Part shown: piece by piece, positions 1 through 7,617 of the stretch
Numbering within the stretch: the first letter of the stretch is position 1
Layout: every line of letters begins with the position of its first letter
NCBI GenBank assembly: GCA_949878435.1
Contig: CATLAK010000002.1
Coordinates: 186,001 to 250,000, forward strand
Direction: 5' to 3'
DNA length: 64,000 nt
Source of the DNA: an uncultured Lachnospiraceae bacterium
GTDB lineage: Bacteria > Bacillota > Clostridia > Lachnospirales > Lachnospiraceae
Notes under the pieces: model-generated
Told to the model about the DNA's origin: nothing
The model's input: the letters and a program-made list of their open reading frames with translations, nothing else
Database searches by the model: none
Translations under genes and position numbers: made by a program

Positions 1-260
1 AGATGGCTCACTATGAACTGAGAAACGTTCTTCCTTCTAACACAAACATTACACTTGCAGACGATGCAATTGCAACTGCTGTAACAAACACTATGGTATC
101 TACATCTATCATGCAGCCTGTTGTTTCTTCTATGGGTAACTACTGGTCACCTGCAGAGAACATGGGTAAGGCACTTGTTGCTGGTGAAATCACACATGAC
201 AATGCAGCAGAGAAGACAGAAGAAATGAACACAGCAATGAACACAGACGTTGCACAGTAA
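1..260 (+). CDS. Maltose/maltodextrin ABC transporter substrate-binding protein, C-terminal fragment
   Basis: Only the last 85 or so residues are inside the window; the reading frame is open to the left edge, so the gene starts upstream. The visible part (ends in NTAMNTDVAQ, stop TAA at 258-260) has the look of the C-terminal helix region of a MalE-type extracellular solute-binding protein, with the segment MQPVVSSMGNYWSPAENMG typical of that region. The assignment leans heavily on context: two MalF/MalG-type permeases and a GH13 amylase follow on the same strand. It would bind maltodextrins outside the membrane as a lipoprotein, but the N-terminus that would show a lipobox is not present. 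Confidence 0.75.
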   Translation, partial: MAHYELRNVLPSNTNITLADDAIATAVTNTMVSTSIMQPVVSSMGNYWSPAENMGKALVAGEITHDNAAEKTEEMNTAMNTDVAQ

Positions 261-287
261 AATTTCAGTCAAAACAATAGGTTTCAG

Positions 288-307
288 GATGCCCCTTATG
301 GGGCATC
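288..307 (+). promoter_or_regulatory. Intercistronic stem-loop between binding-protein and permease genes
   Basis: GATGCCCC (288-295), loop TTAT, GGGGCATC (300-307): an 8-bp perfect stem followed by TTGGTGCCTGTTT, which is not a good uridine tract. In maltose-type operons such hairpins often protect or partly terminate the upstream mRNA so that the binding protein is made in excess over the permeases. A comparable hairpin sits at the same place in the second maltodextrin operon (11132-11159). Confidence 0.6.
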
Positions 308-343
308 TTGGTGCCTGTTTGATGGGAAGGTAGGAGGTTTAAT

Positions 344-1720
344 GTGAAGAAGACTGGTTCTGGAAGGAAAAAAGAGTTTGCGAATCCTTACACTGTAACG
401 AAAGCAGTAACGAAAGGAAATATCATAACGAAATTATCCATGCTGGTCATGGGGTTAGGAAATATCGCACATAAACAGATTGGCAAGGGGATTGCATTTT
501 TAGCTGTTGAGGCTGCTTATATCTGGTTTATGGTTACATCAGGTATTTACAATTTAAAAATGTTACCTTCACTGGGGTGGAGAGAACAGGAAAAAGTTTG
601 GAATGAGAAAAAAAGCATATATGAATATGTAGCGGGAGATCAATCACTGCTCTTGCTCTTGTATGGTATTGCTACCATTTTTGTAACACTGGCTTTTATC
701 ATGGTTTGGAGGGGAGCTGTAAAGAGTTCCTATGAAGCCGAAGTACTTGCCAAGGAAGGCAGGCACTTAAACACATTTAAAGAAGATATTAAGAGTTTGT
801 TCAATCAAAATTTATATAGATTACTCCTTGCAGCGCCTATAGGGGGAGTTCTCGTATTCACTATCCTGCCGCTGATCTTCATGATCTGTATGGCGTTCAC
901 CAATTACAGCAAGTTAGATGAGCATTTGGTTTTATTTGACTGGGTGGGACTTGAGAACTTTGCCAAGATTTTGAACTTTGGCGACAGCATCGGGCGTCAG
1001 TTCTATTCGGTATTGGGATGGACCTTAACTTGGGCAGTTCTTGCAACGGCGCTGAACTACATATTTGGTATGATTCTTGGAATCGTAATCAATAGGAAGG
1101 AAACAAAGGGAAAAGCATTCTGGCGTTTTTGCTTTGTACTATCTATTGCGGTTCCCCAGTTCGTGTCTTTGCTGATTATGAGAAGTATGCTGCAGACAAC
1201 AGGTATTGTAAATACCCTGCTTTTGAAGTATGGTCTGATTGATCAGGCGCTTCCTTTCTTCTCAAATGCAACATGGGCAAGAGCAACGGTTATCATCATT
1301 AACCTGTGGGTTGGTATTCCATATACACTGCTCCAGGTAACAGGTATCTTACAGAATATTCCGGGAGAGCTTTATGAAGCTGCTAAGATTGACGGTGCAA
1401 ATGCAATCCAGACCTTTTTCAAGATTACGCTGCCATATATGTTGTTTGTAATGACACCTTATCTGATTACACAGTTTACTGGAAATGTAAACAACTTTAA
1501 CGTTATTTTCCTGTTATCAGGAGGAAATCCGACCGGCGTGGGAGATACCGCAGGAAAGACGGATCTTCTGGTTACTTGGTTGTATAAGCTGACTATTGAT
1601 AAGAACTACTACAATCTGGGAGCGGTTATCGGTATCATGACCTTCGTGGTTCTGGCGATTGTGGCACTGTTGACCTATCGGAATACAGCATCCTATAAAG
1701 ACGAGGAGGGATTCATGTAA
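344..1720 (+). CDS. Maltodextrin ABC transporter permease, MalF type
   Basis: 458-residue polytopic inner-membrane protein, the first of two permeases of a carbohydrate (CUT1) ABC importer. The permease fold is in the second half; the cytoplasmic EAA loop that docks the ATPase is visible as EAAKIDGANAIQTFFKITLP (about residues 346-365). An N-terminal extension of about 150 residues with extra hydrophobic segments precedes the core, as in long MalF proteins. The start is GTG at 344, with TAGGAGG at 331-337; an ATG at 342 is immediately followed by TGA and cannot be used. The stop overlaps the next start by one base, so translation is coupled. No ATPase gene is nearby, implying a shared MsmX-like ATPase elsewhere. 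Confidence 0.9.
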   Translation: MKKTGSGRKKEFANPYTVTKAVTKGNIITKLSMLVMGLGNIAHKQIGKGIAFLAVEAAYIWFMVTSGIYNLKMLPSLGWREQEKVWNEKKSIYEYVAGDQSLLLLLYGIATIFVTLAFIMVWRGAVKSSYEAEVLAKEGRHLNTFKEDIKSLFNQNLYRLLLAAPIGGVLVFTILPLIFMICMAFTNYSKLDEHLVLFDWVGLENFAKILNFGDSIGRQFYSVLGWTLTWAVLATALNYIFGMILGIVINRKETKGKAFWRFCFVLSIAVPQFVSLLIMRSMLQTTGIVNTLLLKYGLIDQALPFFSNATWARATVIIINLWVGIPYTLLQVTGILQNIPGELYEAAKIDGANAIQTFFKITLPYMLFVMTPYLITQFTGNVNNFNVIFLLSGGNPTGVGDTAGKTDLLVTWLYKLTIDKNYYNLGAVIGIMTFVVLAIVALLTYRNTASYKDEEGFM

Positions 1721-2601
1721 TGAGTAAAGCAAATGACACAGCCGTAACAGGCGCAAAAGTCCGTAAAACGATCACAAATGTTATTGTACATGTGATTCTG
1801 GCTATTTTAGCTTTTATATGGGTTCTGCCGATCTTTTGGGTAGTGATTACCAGCTTCAGAGGAGAAAAGGGATCTTATGTAACGACCTTTTTCCCACAGA
1901 CATATACGATTAATAATTATGTGAAGCTGTTTAAAGATACGACAATATTAAACTTCCCAAGGATGTTCATGAACACCTTTGTGATTGCCATTTTCACCTG
2001 TATTATTTCAACTATTTTCGTGCTTTCTGTTTCTTACTGTATGTCCAGAATGCGCTTTAAAATGAGAAGACCATTCATGAATATTGCCATGGTCTTGGGA
2101 TTATTCCCTGGATTTATGTCCATGGTTGCAGTGTATTATATTTTAAAGGCACTTAATATGTCAGAAGGCTCCATGATTCCCATTGCATTGGTGGTTGTGT
2201 TCTCAGCCGGAACAGGATTAGGATTTTATGTGGCAAAGGGATTTTTTGATACGATTCCAAAGTCACTGGATGAGGCAGCAATCATTGATGGGGCTACAAG
2301 ATGGAAAATTTTTACCAACGTAACGATTCCCCTAAGTAAGCCGATTATTGTATATACCATTTTGACATCCTTTATGTCGCCTTGGATTGATTTCCTTTTT
2401 GCAAAGGTTATCTGCCGTGCAGATGCAAAGTACTATACGGTATCCATCGGTCTTTGGAAGATGCTCGAGAAGGAATATATCGACAACTGGTATACATCCT
2501 TTGCAGCTGGAGCAGTTCTTGTATCTATACCTATTGCAATTTTGTTCCTTATGACTCAGAAATTCTATGTAGAAGGCATGAGCGGAGCAGTAAAGGGTTA
2601 A
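1720..2601 (+). CDS. Maltodextrin ABC transporter permease, MalG type
   Basis: 293-residue second permease of the CUT1 importer, with about six membrane segments. The EAA loop is present as EAAIIDGATRWKIFTNVTIP (about residues 185-204), and the C-terminus FYVEGMSGAVKG matches the conserved MalG tail, which contacts the ATPase. The ATG shares its A with the TAA stop of the MalF gene, the tightest form of translational coupling. A strong intrinsic terminator follows 25 bases after the stop. Confidence 0.92.
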   Translation: MSKANDTAVTGAKVRKTITNVIVHVILAILAFIWVLPIFWVVITSFRGEKGSYVTTFFPQTYTINNYVKLFKDTTILNFPRMFMNTFVIAIFTCIISTIFVLSVSYCMSRMRFKMRRPFMNIAMVLGLFPGFMSMVAVYYILKALNMSEGSMIPIALVVVFSAGTGLGFYVAKGFFDTIPKSLDEAAIIDGATRWKIFTNVTIPLSKPIIVYTILTSFMSPWIDFLFAKVICRADAKYYTVSIGLWKMLEKEYIDNWYTSFAAGAVLVSIPIAILFLMTQKFYVEGMSGAVKG

Positions 2602-2625
2602 TGGAGATCTTAACAGTATAAAATA

Positions 2626-2674
2626 AAACCTAAGAAGTCTGCTTCATGCCTGAAGATTCTTCTTAGGTTTTTTT
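2626..2674 (+). terminator. Rho-independent terminator after malG
   Basis: AAACCTAAGAAG (2626-2637) pairs with CTTCTTAGGTTT (2659-2670), giving a 12-bp stem whose loop itself contains a small hairpin (CTTCA/TGAAG), followed by a T run to 2674. It lies between the permease and the amylase gene, so the amylase would be expressed by read-through or from an unseen promoter. Confidence 0.85.
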
Positions 2675-2709
2675 CCGCTTAGAAAGCGGATGAAGAAAGG
2701 AGGTAGATT

Positions 2710-4503
2710 ATGTTTAATAAAAGAAAAGGACAAGCAAGGCTTTTGTGCATGATAATGGCGTTGATAATGCTGACGGCGGGGTGCGGAAAGAGCGGGGCAC
2801 AGGAGCAGAATGCGCAGCCGCAGCAGACGGATGCGCAGATGGAAGAGGCAGACGTGCAGGAGAATGCGCCAGAAGCGGAAACGGATGACGGGGAGAGCGG
2901 CAATCAACAGACGGAGCAAGAAGATGGAGAGGGTGTAAAACAGGCGTTAGAAGAGCTGGAGGCAGAAGAGCAGGCGCTCCTTCCGATGGACATTTCAATG
3001 GAGGATAATTACCGCACTTACTATGAAGTGTTCGTATATTCCTTTTTTGACAGCAACGGAGATGGAATAGGCGATCTTAGAGGGCTGATTGATAAGCTTG
3101 ATTATATCAATGATGGAGATCCTCAGACGACTTCCGATCTTGGCTGTAATGGAATCTGGCTTATGCCAATCATGCCGTCCCCTTCGTATCATAAGTATGA
3201 TGTGACGGATTATTGTGAGATAGATCCCGAATATGGCACAATGGAGGATTTCGAGGCACTGATTGCGGAGTGTGATAAGAGAGGAATCAAAGTGATCATT
3301 GACTTCGTGATCAACCACAGCTCCTCTGAGCATCCATGGTTCAAAGAGGCGTGCAGTTATCTGGCATCACTTGGAGACGGAGAGCCTTCGCCGGAGGAAT
3401 GTCCTTATGTGGATTATTATCATTTTACCAAGGAGGCGGGAACCGGCCACAGTCAGGTGCCGGGAAGCGACGTGTGGTACTATGAGGCGCAGTTTTATTA
3501 TGGGATGCCGGATCTGAATCTTTATAGCGAACAGGTACGGAAGGAAATCGAGGAAATCGTTGATTTCTGGCTCTCAAAGGGCGTAGGGGGCTTTCGCTTG
3601 GATGCTGCCAAGGAATATGAGACGGGTGTGGACAGCGCCAATGTGGAGATCCTGACCTGGTTTACAGATATGGTGAAAGGCAAGAAAGAGGATGCTTATC
3701 TGGTAGCGGAGGTGTGGACAGATATATCCACCTATGCACAGTATTATGACAGCGGTATCGACAGCGTATTTAATTTTGCTTTTGCGGACAGCGAAGGAAT
3801 TATTGCAAGCGCGGCGAAAGCCAGTGCACCGGCATCTTCCTACGGCAAGGCGATTGAGAATATACAGGAAATGTTTGCAGGGCACAATCCGGACTATATT
3901 GATGCGCCTTTTTATACCAACCATGATATGGCAAGGAGTGCAGGCTATTATTCGGGAGACGATGCCCAGTCACAGACCAAGATCGCCGGTGCGATGAATC
4001 TTTTGATGACAGGGAGCGCCTTTGTATATTACGGGGAAGAACTGGGAATGAAAGGGGCAGGCAAAGATGAAAACAAGCGTGCGCCCATGTATTTTTCAGA
4101 GGATAAGAGCATGCCGGGCATGTGCGCAGGTCCTGCAGATATGGACAGTGTAAAGATGAAGTACGGAAGCTATGAAGTGCAGGCGGAGGATCCCTATTCC
4201 ATTTATCATTATTACAGAAAGGCGATCCGCATAAGAAATGCCTTTCCTGCAATCAGCAAAGGAACGGTAACGAATCTGGAGACCTATTCGGATGATACGC
4301 TGACCGCCTTTACAAAGACTTATGAGGATGAGACGCTTTACATTTTCTGCAATCTGTCAGCTGAGCCTAGAACCGTTCAGATTCCGGAGATTTCCTCTGA
4401 GGTGGAGAAAATAGCAAGCGGCTTGTATGTGGATGAAAACAGGGCATCTTTGGAGAAAGACACGCTTACCCTTCCGGGATATGGCGTGGTAATCTTAAAG
4501 TAA
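2710..4503 (+). CDS. Secreted alpha-amylase family (GH13) lipoprotein
   Basis: 597 residues. A lipoprotein signal ends in LTAGC (Cys25), followed by a low-complexity acidic Gln/Glu-rich linker to about residue 95, then a GH13 barrel. The conserved regions are visible: DFVINH (198-203), GGFRLDAAKEY with nucleophile Asp298, AEVWTD with acid/base Glu334, and TNHD at about 403-406. It should hydrolyse alpha-1,4 (possibly alpha-1,6) glucans on the outer face of the membrane, feeding the importer encoded just upstream. The start is supported by AGGAGG at 2699-2704. A terminator separates it from malG. GH13 subfamily and exact product specificity cannot be read from sequence by eye. Confidence 0.9.
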   Translation: MFNKRKGQARLLCMIMALIMLTAGCGKSGAQEQNAQPQQTDAQMEEADVQENAPEAETDDGESGNQQTEQEDGEGVKQALEELEAEEQALLPMDISMEDNYRTYYEVFVYSFFDSNGDGIGDLRGLIDKLDYINDGDPQTTSDLGCNGIWLMPIMPSPSYHKYDVTDYCEIDPEYGTMEDFEALIAECDKRGIKVIIDFVINHSSSEHPWFKEACSYLASLGDGEPSPEECPYVDYYHFTKEAGTGHSQVPGSDVWYYEAQFYYGMPDLNLYSEQVRKEIEEIVDFWLSKGVGGFRLDAAKEYETGVDSANVEILTWFTDMVKGKKEDAYLVAEVWTDISTYAQYYDSGIDSVFNFAFADSEGIIASAAKASAPASSYGKAIENIQEMFAGHNPDYIDAPFYTNHDMARSAGYYSGDDAQSQTKIAGAMNLLMTGSAFVYYGEELGMKGAGKDENKRAPMYFSEDKSMPGMCAGPADMDSVKMKYGSYEVQAEDPYSIYHYYRKAIRIRNAFPAISKGTVTNLETYSDDTLTAFTKTYEDETLYIFCNLSAEPRTVQIPEISSEVEKIASGLYVDENRASLEKDTLTLPGYGVVILK

Positions 4504-4554
4504 TTAAGGAAAAATGCGAATATTATTTTCCTTGTAGTACATTTTGAAATTTTA

Positions 4555-4563
4555 TGGTAAGAT
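4555..4563 (+). promoter_or_regulatory. Possible extended -10 promoter element
   Basis: TGG followed by TAAGAT (4558-4563) upstream of the gene at 4622; no good -35 at the usual spacing (TTGTAG at 4532 is 20 bases away). A weak call; it could serve the four-gene run from 4622 to 7573. Confidence 0.3.
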
Positions 4564-4621
4564 GAAATTAGCGCGTATTTTGCGATAACAGAAGTACAAG
4601 TTTTGGGAAGGAAAATACACT

Positions 4622-5068
4622 ATGGAAAAAGAAAATACTTATAGGCTGGAAATGATTGAAAAGTATCGTGCCAAATTTGAAAGCGCATTCCGTTATCTCC
4701 CATGGTTTGAGGAACGGTTAGGAGAAAGGGTCGTTCAGAATTATAACGGTGCGGACAAGCCCGGAAATTCGGTTCCTATTCCGGTATATGACAGTACCCT
4801 TCTTTCTTTTGTGAAGGAAATGCAAAGGACAGGGCTTTTTGACCGAAATTATATCTACACTTATTCACGCTGCAAACTTAAGAATGCGCATGATGAGATT
4901 GAGATGATCGAGCAGGTCGAATTTAAAGACATAGAGATCATATTTGCAATCATGGCAAAGTATGTACTGGGCGGTATGACGAAGGGCATTCTCTGGTCAG
5001 AAGCGGTTGAAAACGGCGTTTTCTTTTACGGACTTAAAAAGATAAAGGAATTGCTGAAGAAGGGATAA
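4622..5068 (+). CDS. Small conserved hypothetical protein (DUF6508-like)
   Basis: 148 residues, soluble, no signal peptide or membrane segment. The N-terminal half contains FESAFRYLPWFEERLGE and the C-terminal half a mostly helical stretch (AIMAKYVLGGMTKGILWSEA, then FFYGLKKIKELLKKG). This pattern resembles the DUF6508 family, a recollection rather than a search result. Function unknown. It precedes the TetR gene by 24 bases, so the two are probably co-transcribed. Confidence 0.7.
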   Translation: MEKENTYRLEMIEKYRAKFESAFRYLPWFEERLGERVVQNYNGADKPGNSVPIPVYDSTLLSFVKEMQRTGLFDRNYIYTYSRCKLKNAHDEIEMIEQVEFKDIEIIFAIMAKYVLGGMTKGILWSEAVENGVFFYGLKKIKELLKKG

Positions 5069-5092
5069 GCCTCTTTCATAGGAGCACAGTAT

Positions 5093-5677
5093 ATGAGTGA
5101 TAAATCTGCACAAAAGAAAAAGTATATCGTAGAAAAAGCGAGGGAAGTATTTTTAGAAAAAGGATTTAAAGAAGTCACCATGAAGGATATCGTAGAAGCG
5201 TGCGAGATCAGCAGGGGAGGGCTTTATCTGTATTTTCAGAATACGAAGGAGCTGTTTGAGGAAGTCCTTAGGTTTGAACAGGAGGACACGGATGATGTGT
5301 TTGACCGGAACATAACGAAAGAGGCGACACCCTCAGATATACTTGCCTTATTTTTAAAAGAACAAAAGAAAGAGATTCTTTCCAAAAAGCCATCCTTAAA
5401 TGTAGCGATCTATGAATACTTCTTTAAACATAAGGTTCCTTCTAAGGATAATCTTTTAAAAAAGCAGTTCGACGGTGCAGTGTATGTGATTGAAAAACTG
5501 ATTCAGGCAGGGATACAGAGCGGTGAATTTTACTGCGAAGATCCCCGGGGCGCTGCCAGAAATATTATGTATGTGCTGGAAGGGATTAAGATCGCTTCTA
5601 AGACAAGGGGCATCCCGGAAGCTGCTGTTGATCGGGAGATCTTATATGTGATGCAGGGGCTTGTGGCAGAAGAGTAA
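5093..5677 (+). CDS. TetR/AcrR family transcriptional regulator
   Basis: 194 residues. The N-terminal TetR helix-turn-helix is clear: AREVFLEKGFKEVTMKDIVE, then CEISRGGLYLYFQNTKELFE (about residues 15-60). The C-terminal two thirds is a divergent ligand-binding/dimerisation domain. It lies 21 bases upstream of the two M14-family genes, which are its likely local targets. No palindromic operator is obvious in the 24-base gap before it, so any autoregulatory site would be further upstream, around 4504-4621. The inducer is not predictable. Confidence 0.88.
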   Translation: MSDKSAQKKKYIVEKAREVFLEKGFKEVTMKDIVEACEISRGGLYLYFQNTKELFEEVLRFEQEDTDDVFDRNITKEATPSDILALFLKEQKKEILSKKPSLNVAIYEYFFKHKVPSKDNLLKKQFDGAVYVIEKLIQAGIQSGEFYCEDPRGAARNIMYVLEGIKIASKTRGIPEAAVDREILYVMQGLVAEE

Positions 5678-5698
5678 GGCGAAAAGGGGCATCGATCA

Positions 5699-6634
5699 AT
5701 GAAAGAAGAGGTATTCTCCATAGAACTTCCTGTGGGGGAAAGGTTCGTGATCAATAAGAACAGAATCGAGGGAAAGCGTCCGCGTACCAAACGGCTGGCA
5801 ATCGTGACAGGCATCCACGGGGATGAATTTGAGGGGCAGTATGTCTGTTATGAGACGGCACGCAGGCTTTTGGAGGGGCAGGAGTTCCTCACGGGGACGG
5901 TAGATATTTATCCGGCATTAAATCCCCTTGGGCTGGAACAGGCAGAACATAAGATTCCTAAGCTTGGGCTGGACTTAAATAGAATGTTTCCCGGCAAAAA
6001 AAACGGGACTGCGATGGAACAGGCAGCGGCAGCAATCGTTGAAGATATATCCGGAGCAGATATGTGTCTTGATGTGCATGCAGGCGATGTGTTTGTGAAG
6101 GAGATTCCCCAGGTGCGGGTGAGCGAGCGGTTTGCAGATCAGCTTCTTCCATTTGCAAAACTCTTGAATGCGGATATGATCTGGACAAATGCCACAGCTA
6201 CCGTTCATGAATCTACATTGACCTATTCCATGAATATGCTGGGAGTGCCCTCCATGGTATTGGAACTGGGGGTGGGGACCAGGATTGATCGAGGCTTTGG
6301 CAATCAGGTGGTGGAAGGCATTTTCCATCTGATGAAAGAGCTTGGAATGTGGGAAGGCAGTGTGGGAGAGATTCAGTATCCGGCGATTTCTACAGACGGA
6401 GAAGTGGATTTCATCCGCTCCGGAAGCACAGGCGTCTTTCTTCCGGCAATCGCTCATAATCATTATGTCAGAAAAGGAGACCGGCTGGGAGAGGTGGTAA
6501 GCCCTTTGGAGGGAAAGATCCTTGAAGAGGTCAATGCGAAGAAGAGCGGACTGGTATTTACCTTAAGGGAATATCCTTTCGTGAGAGAGGGATCTCTATT
6601 GGCAAGGATATTGACGGGTATTGGTGAGGAATAG
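5699..6634 (+). CDS. Succinylglutamate desuccinylase/aspartoacylase family metallohydrolase (M14)
   Basis: 311 residues. Zinc-site and catalytic residues of the M14 aspartoacylase branch are all visible: GIHGDE with His40 and Glu43, DLNRMFPG (substrate-binding Arg95), DVHAGD with His127, and VLELGVG with Glu189 as the likely general base. The C-terminal 90 residues form the beta-rich domain common in this family. It should cleave an N-acyl or peptide-like amide bond in the cytoplasm; the substrate is unknown. It is followed after three bases by a paralogue that lacks the metal ligands, so the two may form a hetero-oligomer. Confidence 0.85.
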   Translation: MKEEVFSIELPVGERFVINKNRIEGKRPRTKRLAIVTGIHGDEFEGQYVCYETARRLLEGQEFLTGTVDIYPALNPLGLEQAEHKIPKLGLDLNRMFPGKKNGTAMEQAAAAIVEDISGADMCLDVHAGDVFVKEIPQVRVSERFADQLLPFAKLLNADMIWTNATATVHESTLTYSMNMLGVPSMVLELGVGTRIDRGFGNQVVEGIFHLMKELGMWEGSVGEIQYPAISTDGEVDFIRSGSTGVFLPAIAHNHYVRKGDRLGEVVSPLEGKILEEVNAKKSGLVFTLREYPFVREGSLLARILTGIGEE

Positions 6635-6637
6635 GTC

Positions 6638-7573
6638 ATGCATAAAGAAGAAATTTACAGGGTGCATTTCCCATACAGGGAAGATATGGTGATAGAGGGA
6701 TTCCGGTTTGGCAAAGGAGACCCTACAGCCTGTATTCTAGGTGCAATCAGGGGAAATGAGATTCAGCAGATGTATATCTGCTCCCAGCTGATCCGGGAAT
6801 TAAAGGAACTGGAGATGAATGGCTGCATCAATGCAGGAAAGAGTATTTTGGTCGTACCTGTGGTCAACAGCATTGGGATTAACACGGGCAGGCGGTTTTT
6901 CGGCGTGGAGGATGTGGATATCAACAGGGATTTCCCGGGAAGAAATGACGGAGATACTACAGGTCGGATCGCATATGAAATTTTTGACAGGGTAAAAGAA
7001 TATACCTATGGCATTCAGCTGACCAGCTTTTATATGACGGGAGAATTTGTCCCCCATGTAAGGATGATGGAGACGGGGTATCAGAATACGTCGCTGGCAA
7101 ATCTGTTTGGACTTCCTTACGTGGTAGTGAGAAAGCCAAGTCCGCTGGATACGAAAACCCTCAATTATAACTGGCAGGACGAGATGACGGCTGCTTTTTC
7201 CTTATATACGAACCGGAACGACACGATTGATGATGAAAGCGCGCTGCAGGCGCTCTCGGCGGTACTGCGTTTCCTGACCAGAATGGGAATCATACGGTAT
7301 GAGAGTCACAGCGGATTCATCAGTCATATCATTATGGAAGACGATCTGACGGATGTGTATGTAGGAAAGGGAGGAATCTTCAGAGGGCTTGTAAAGCCGG
7401 GAGAATATGTGCGGTATGGATATCCCATAGCGGAGATAAGAGATCCTTACGAGGGGTTTATTAAAGAAGCGATTATTGCACCTACCTCCGGAATTGTGTT
7501 TTTTGCCCATACGGAGGCATTGATTACGCAAGGAGAGATGGCATATCGGCTGATACACAGGCTTCATCAATAA
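6638..7573 (+). CDS. M14 aspartoacylase-like protein with degenerate metal site (probable pseudoenzyme)
   Basis: 311 residues, the same length as its upstream neighbour and alignable throughout. The first zinc motif reads GAIRGNE (Arg38 replaces the His; Glu41 kept). DINRDFPG (Arg97) is retained. The position of the second His (DVH in the neighbour) reads QLT (Thr129), and the VLELGVG base region has become FSLYTNRND, so the catalytic Glu is also gone. The protein is full length with no frameshift, which argues against simple decay. Inference: a non-catalytic, regulatory or structural partner of the active paralogue at 5699. It ends just before a strong terminator. Confidence 0.8.
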   Translation: MHKEEIYRVHFPYREDMVIEGFRFGKGDPTACILGAIRGNEIQQMYICSQLIRELKELEMNGCINAGKSILVVPVVNSIGINTGRRFFGVEDVDINRDFPGRNDGDTTGRIAYEIFDRVKEYTYGIQLTSFYMTGEFVPHVRMMETGYQNTSLANLFGLPYVVVRKPSPLDTKTLNYNWQDEMTAAFSLYTNRNDTIDDESALQALSAVLRFLTRMGIIRYESHSGFISHIIMEDDLTDVYVGKGGIFRGLVKPGEYVRYGYPIAEIRDPYEGFIKEAIIAPTSGIVFFAHTEALITQGEMAYRLIHRLHQ

Positions 7574-7587
7574 CACATCAATAACAG

Positions 7588-7617
7588 CGCCCACCATTAA
7601 GGTGGGCGTATTTTTTA
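7588..7617 (+). terminator. Rho-independent terminator
   Basis: CGCCCACC, loop ATTAA, GGTGGGCG (7588-7608) followed by TATTTTTT. It ends the TetR/M14 operon and lies against the 3' end of the convergent minus-strand GH13 gene. Confidence 0.9.

Noticed and set aside
2675-2689. CCGCTT/AAGCGG hairpin before the amylase gene as a regulatory element
   Set aside because: Six-base stem with a three-base loop right after the terminator; could be chance and has no supporting context.
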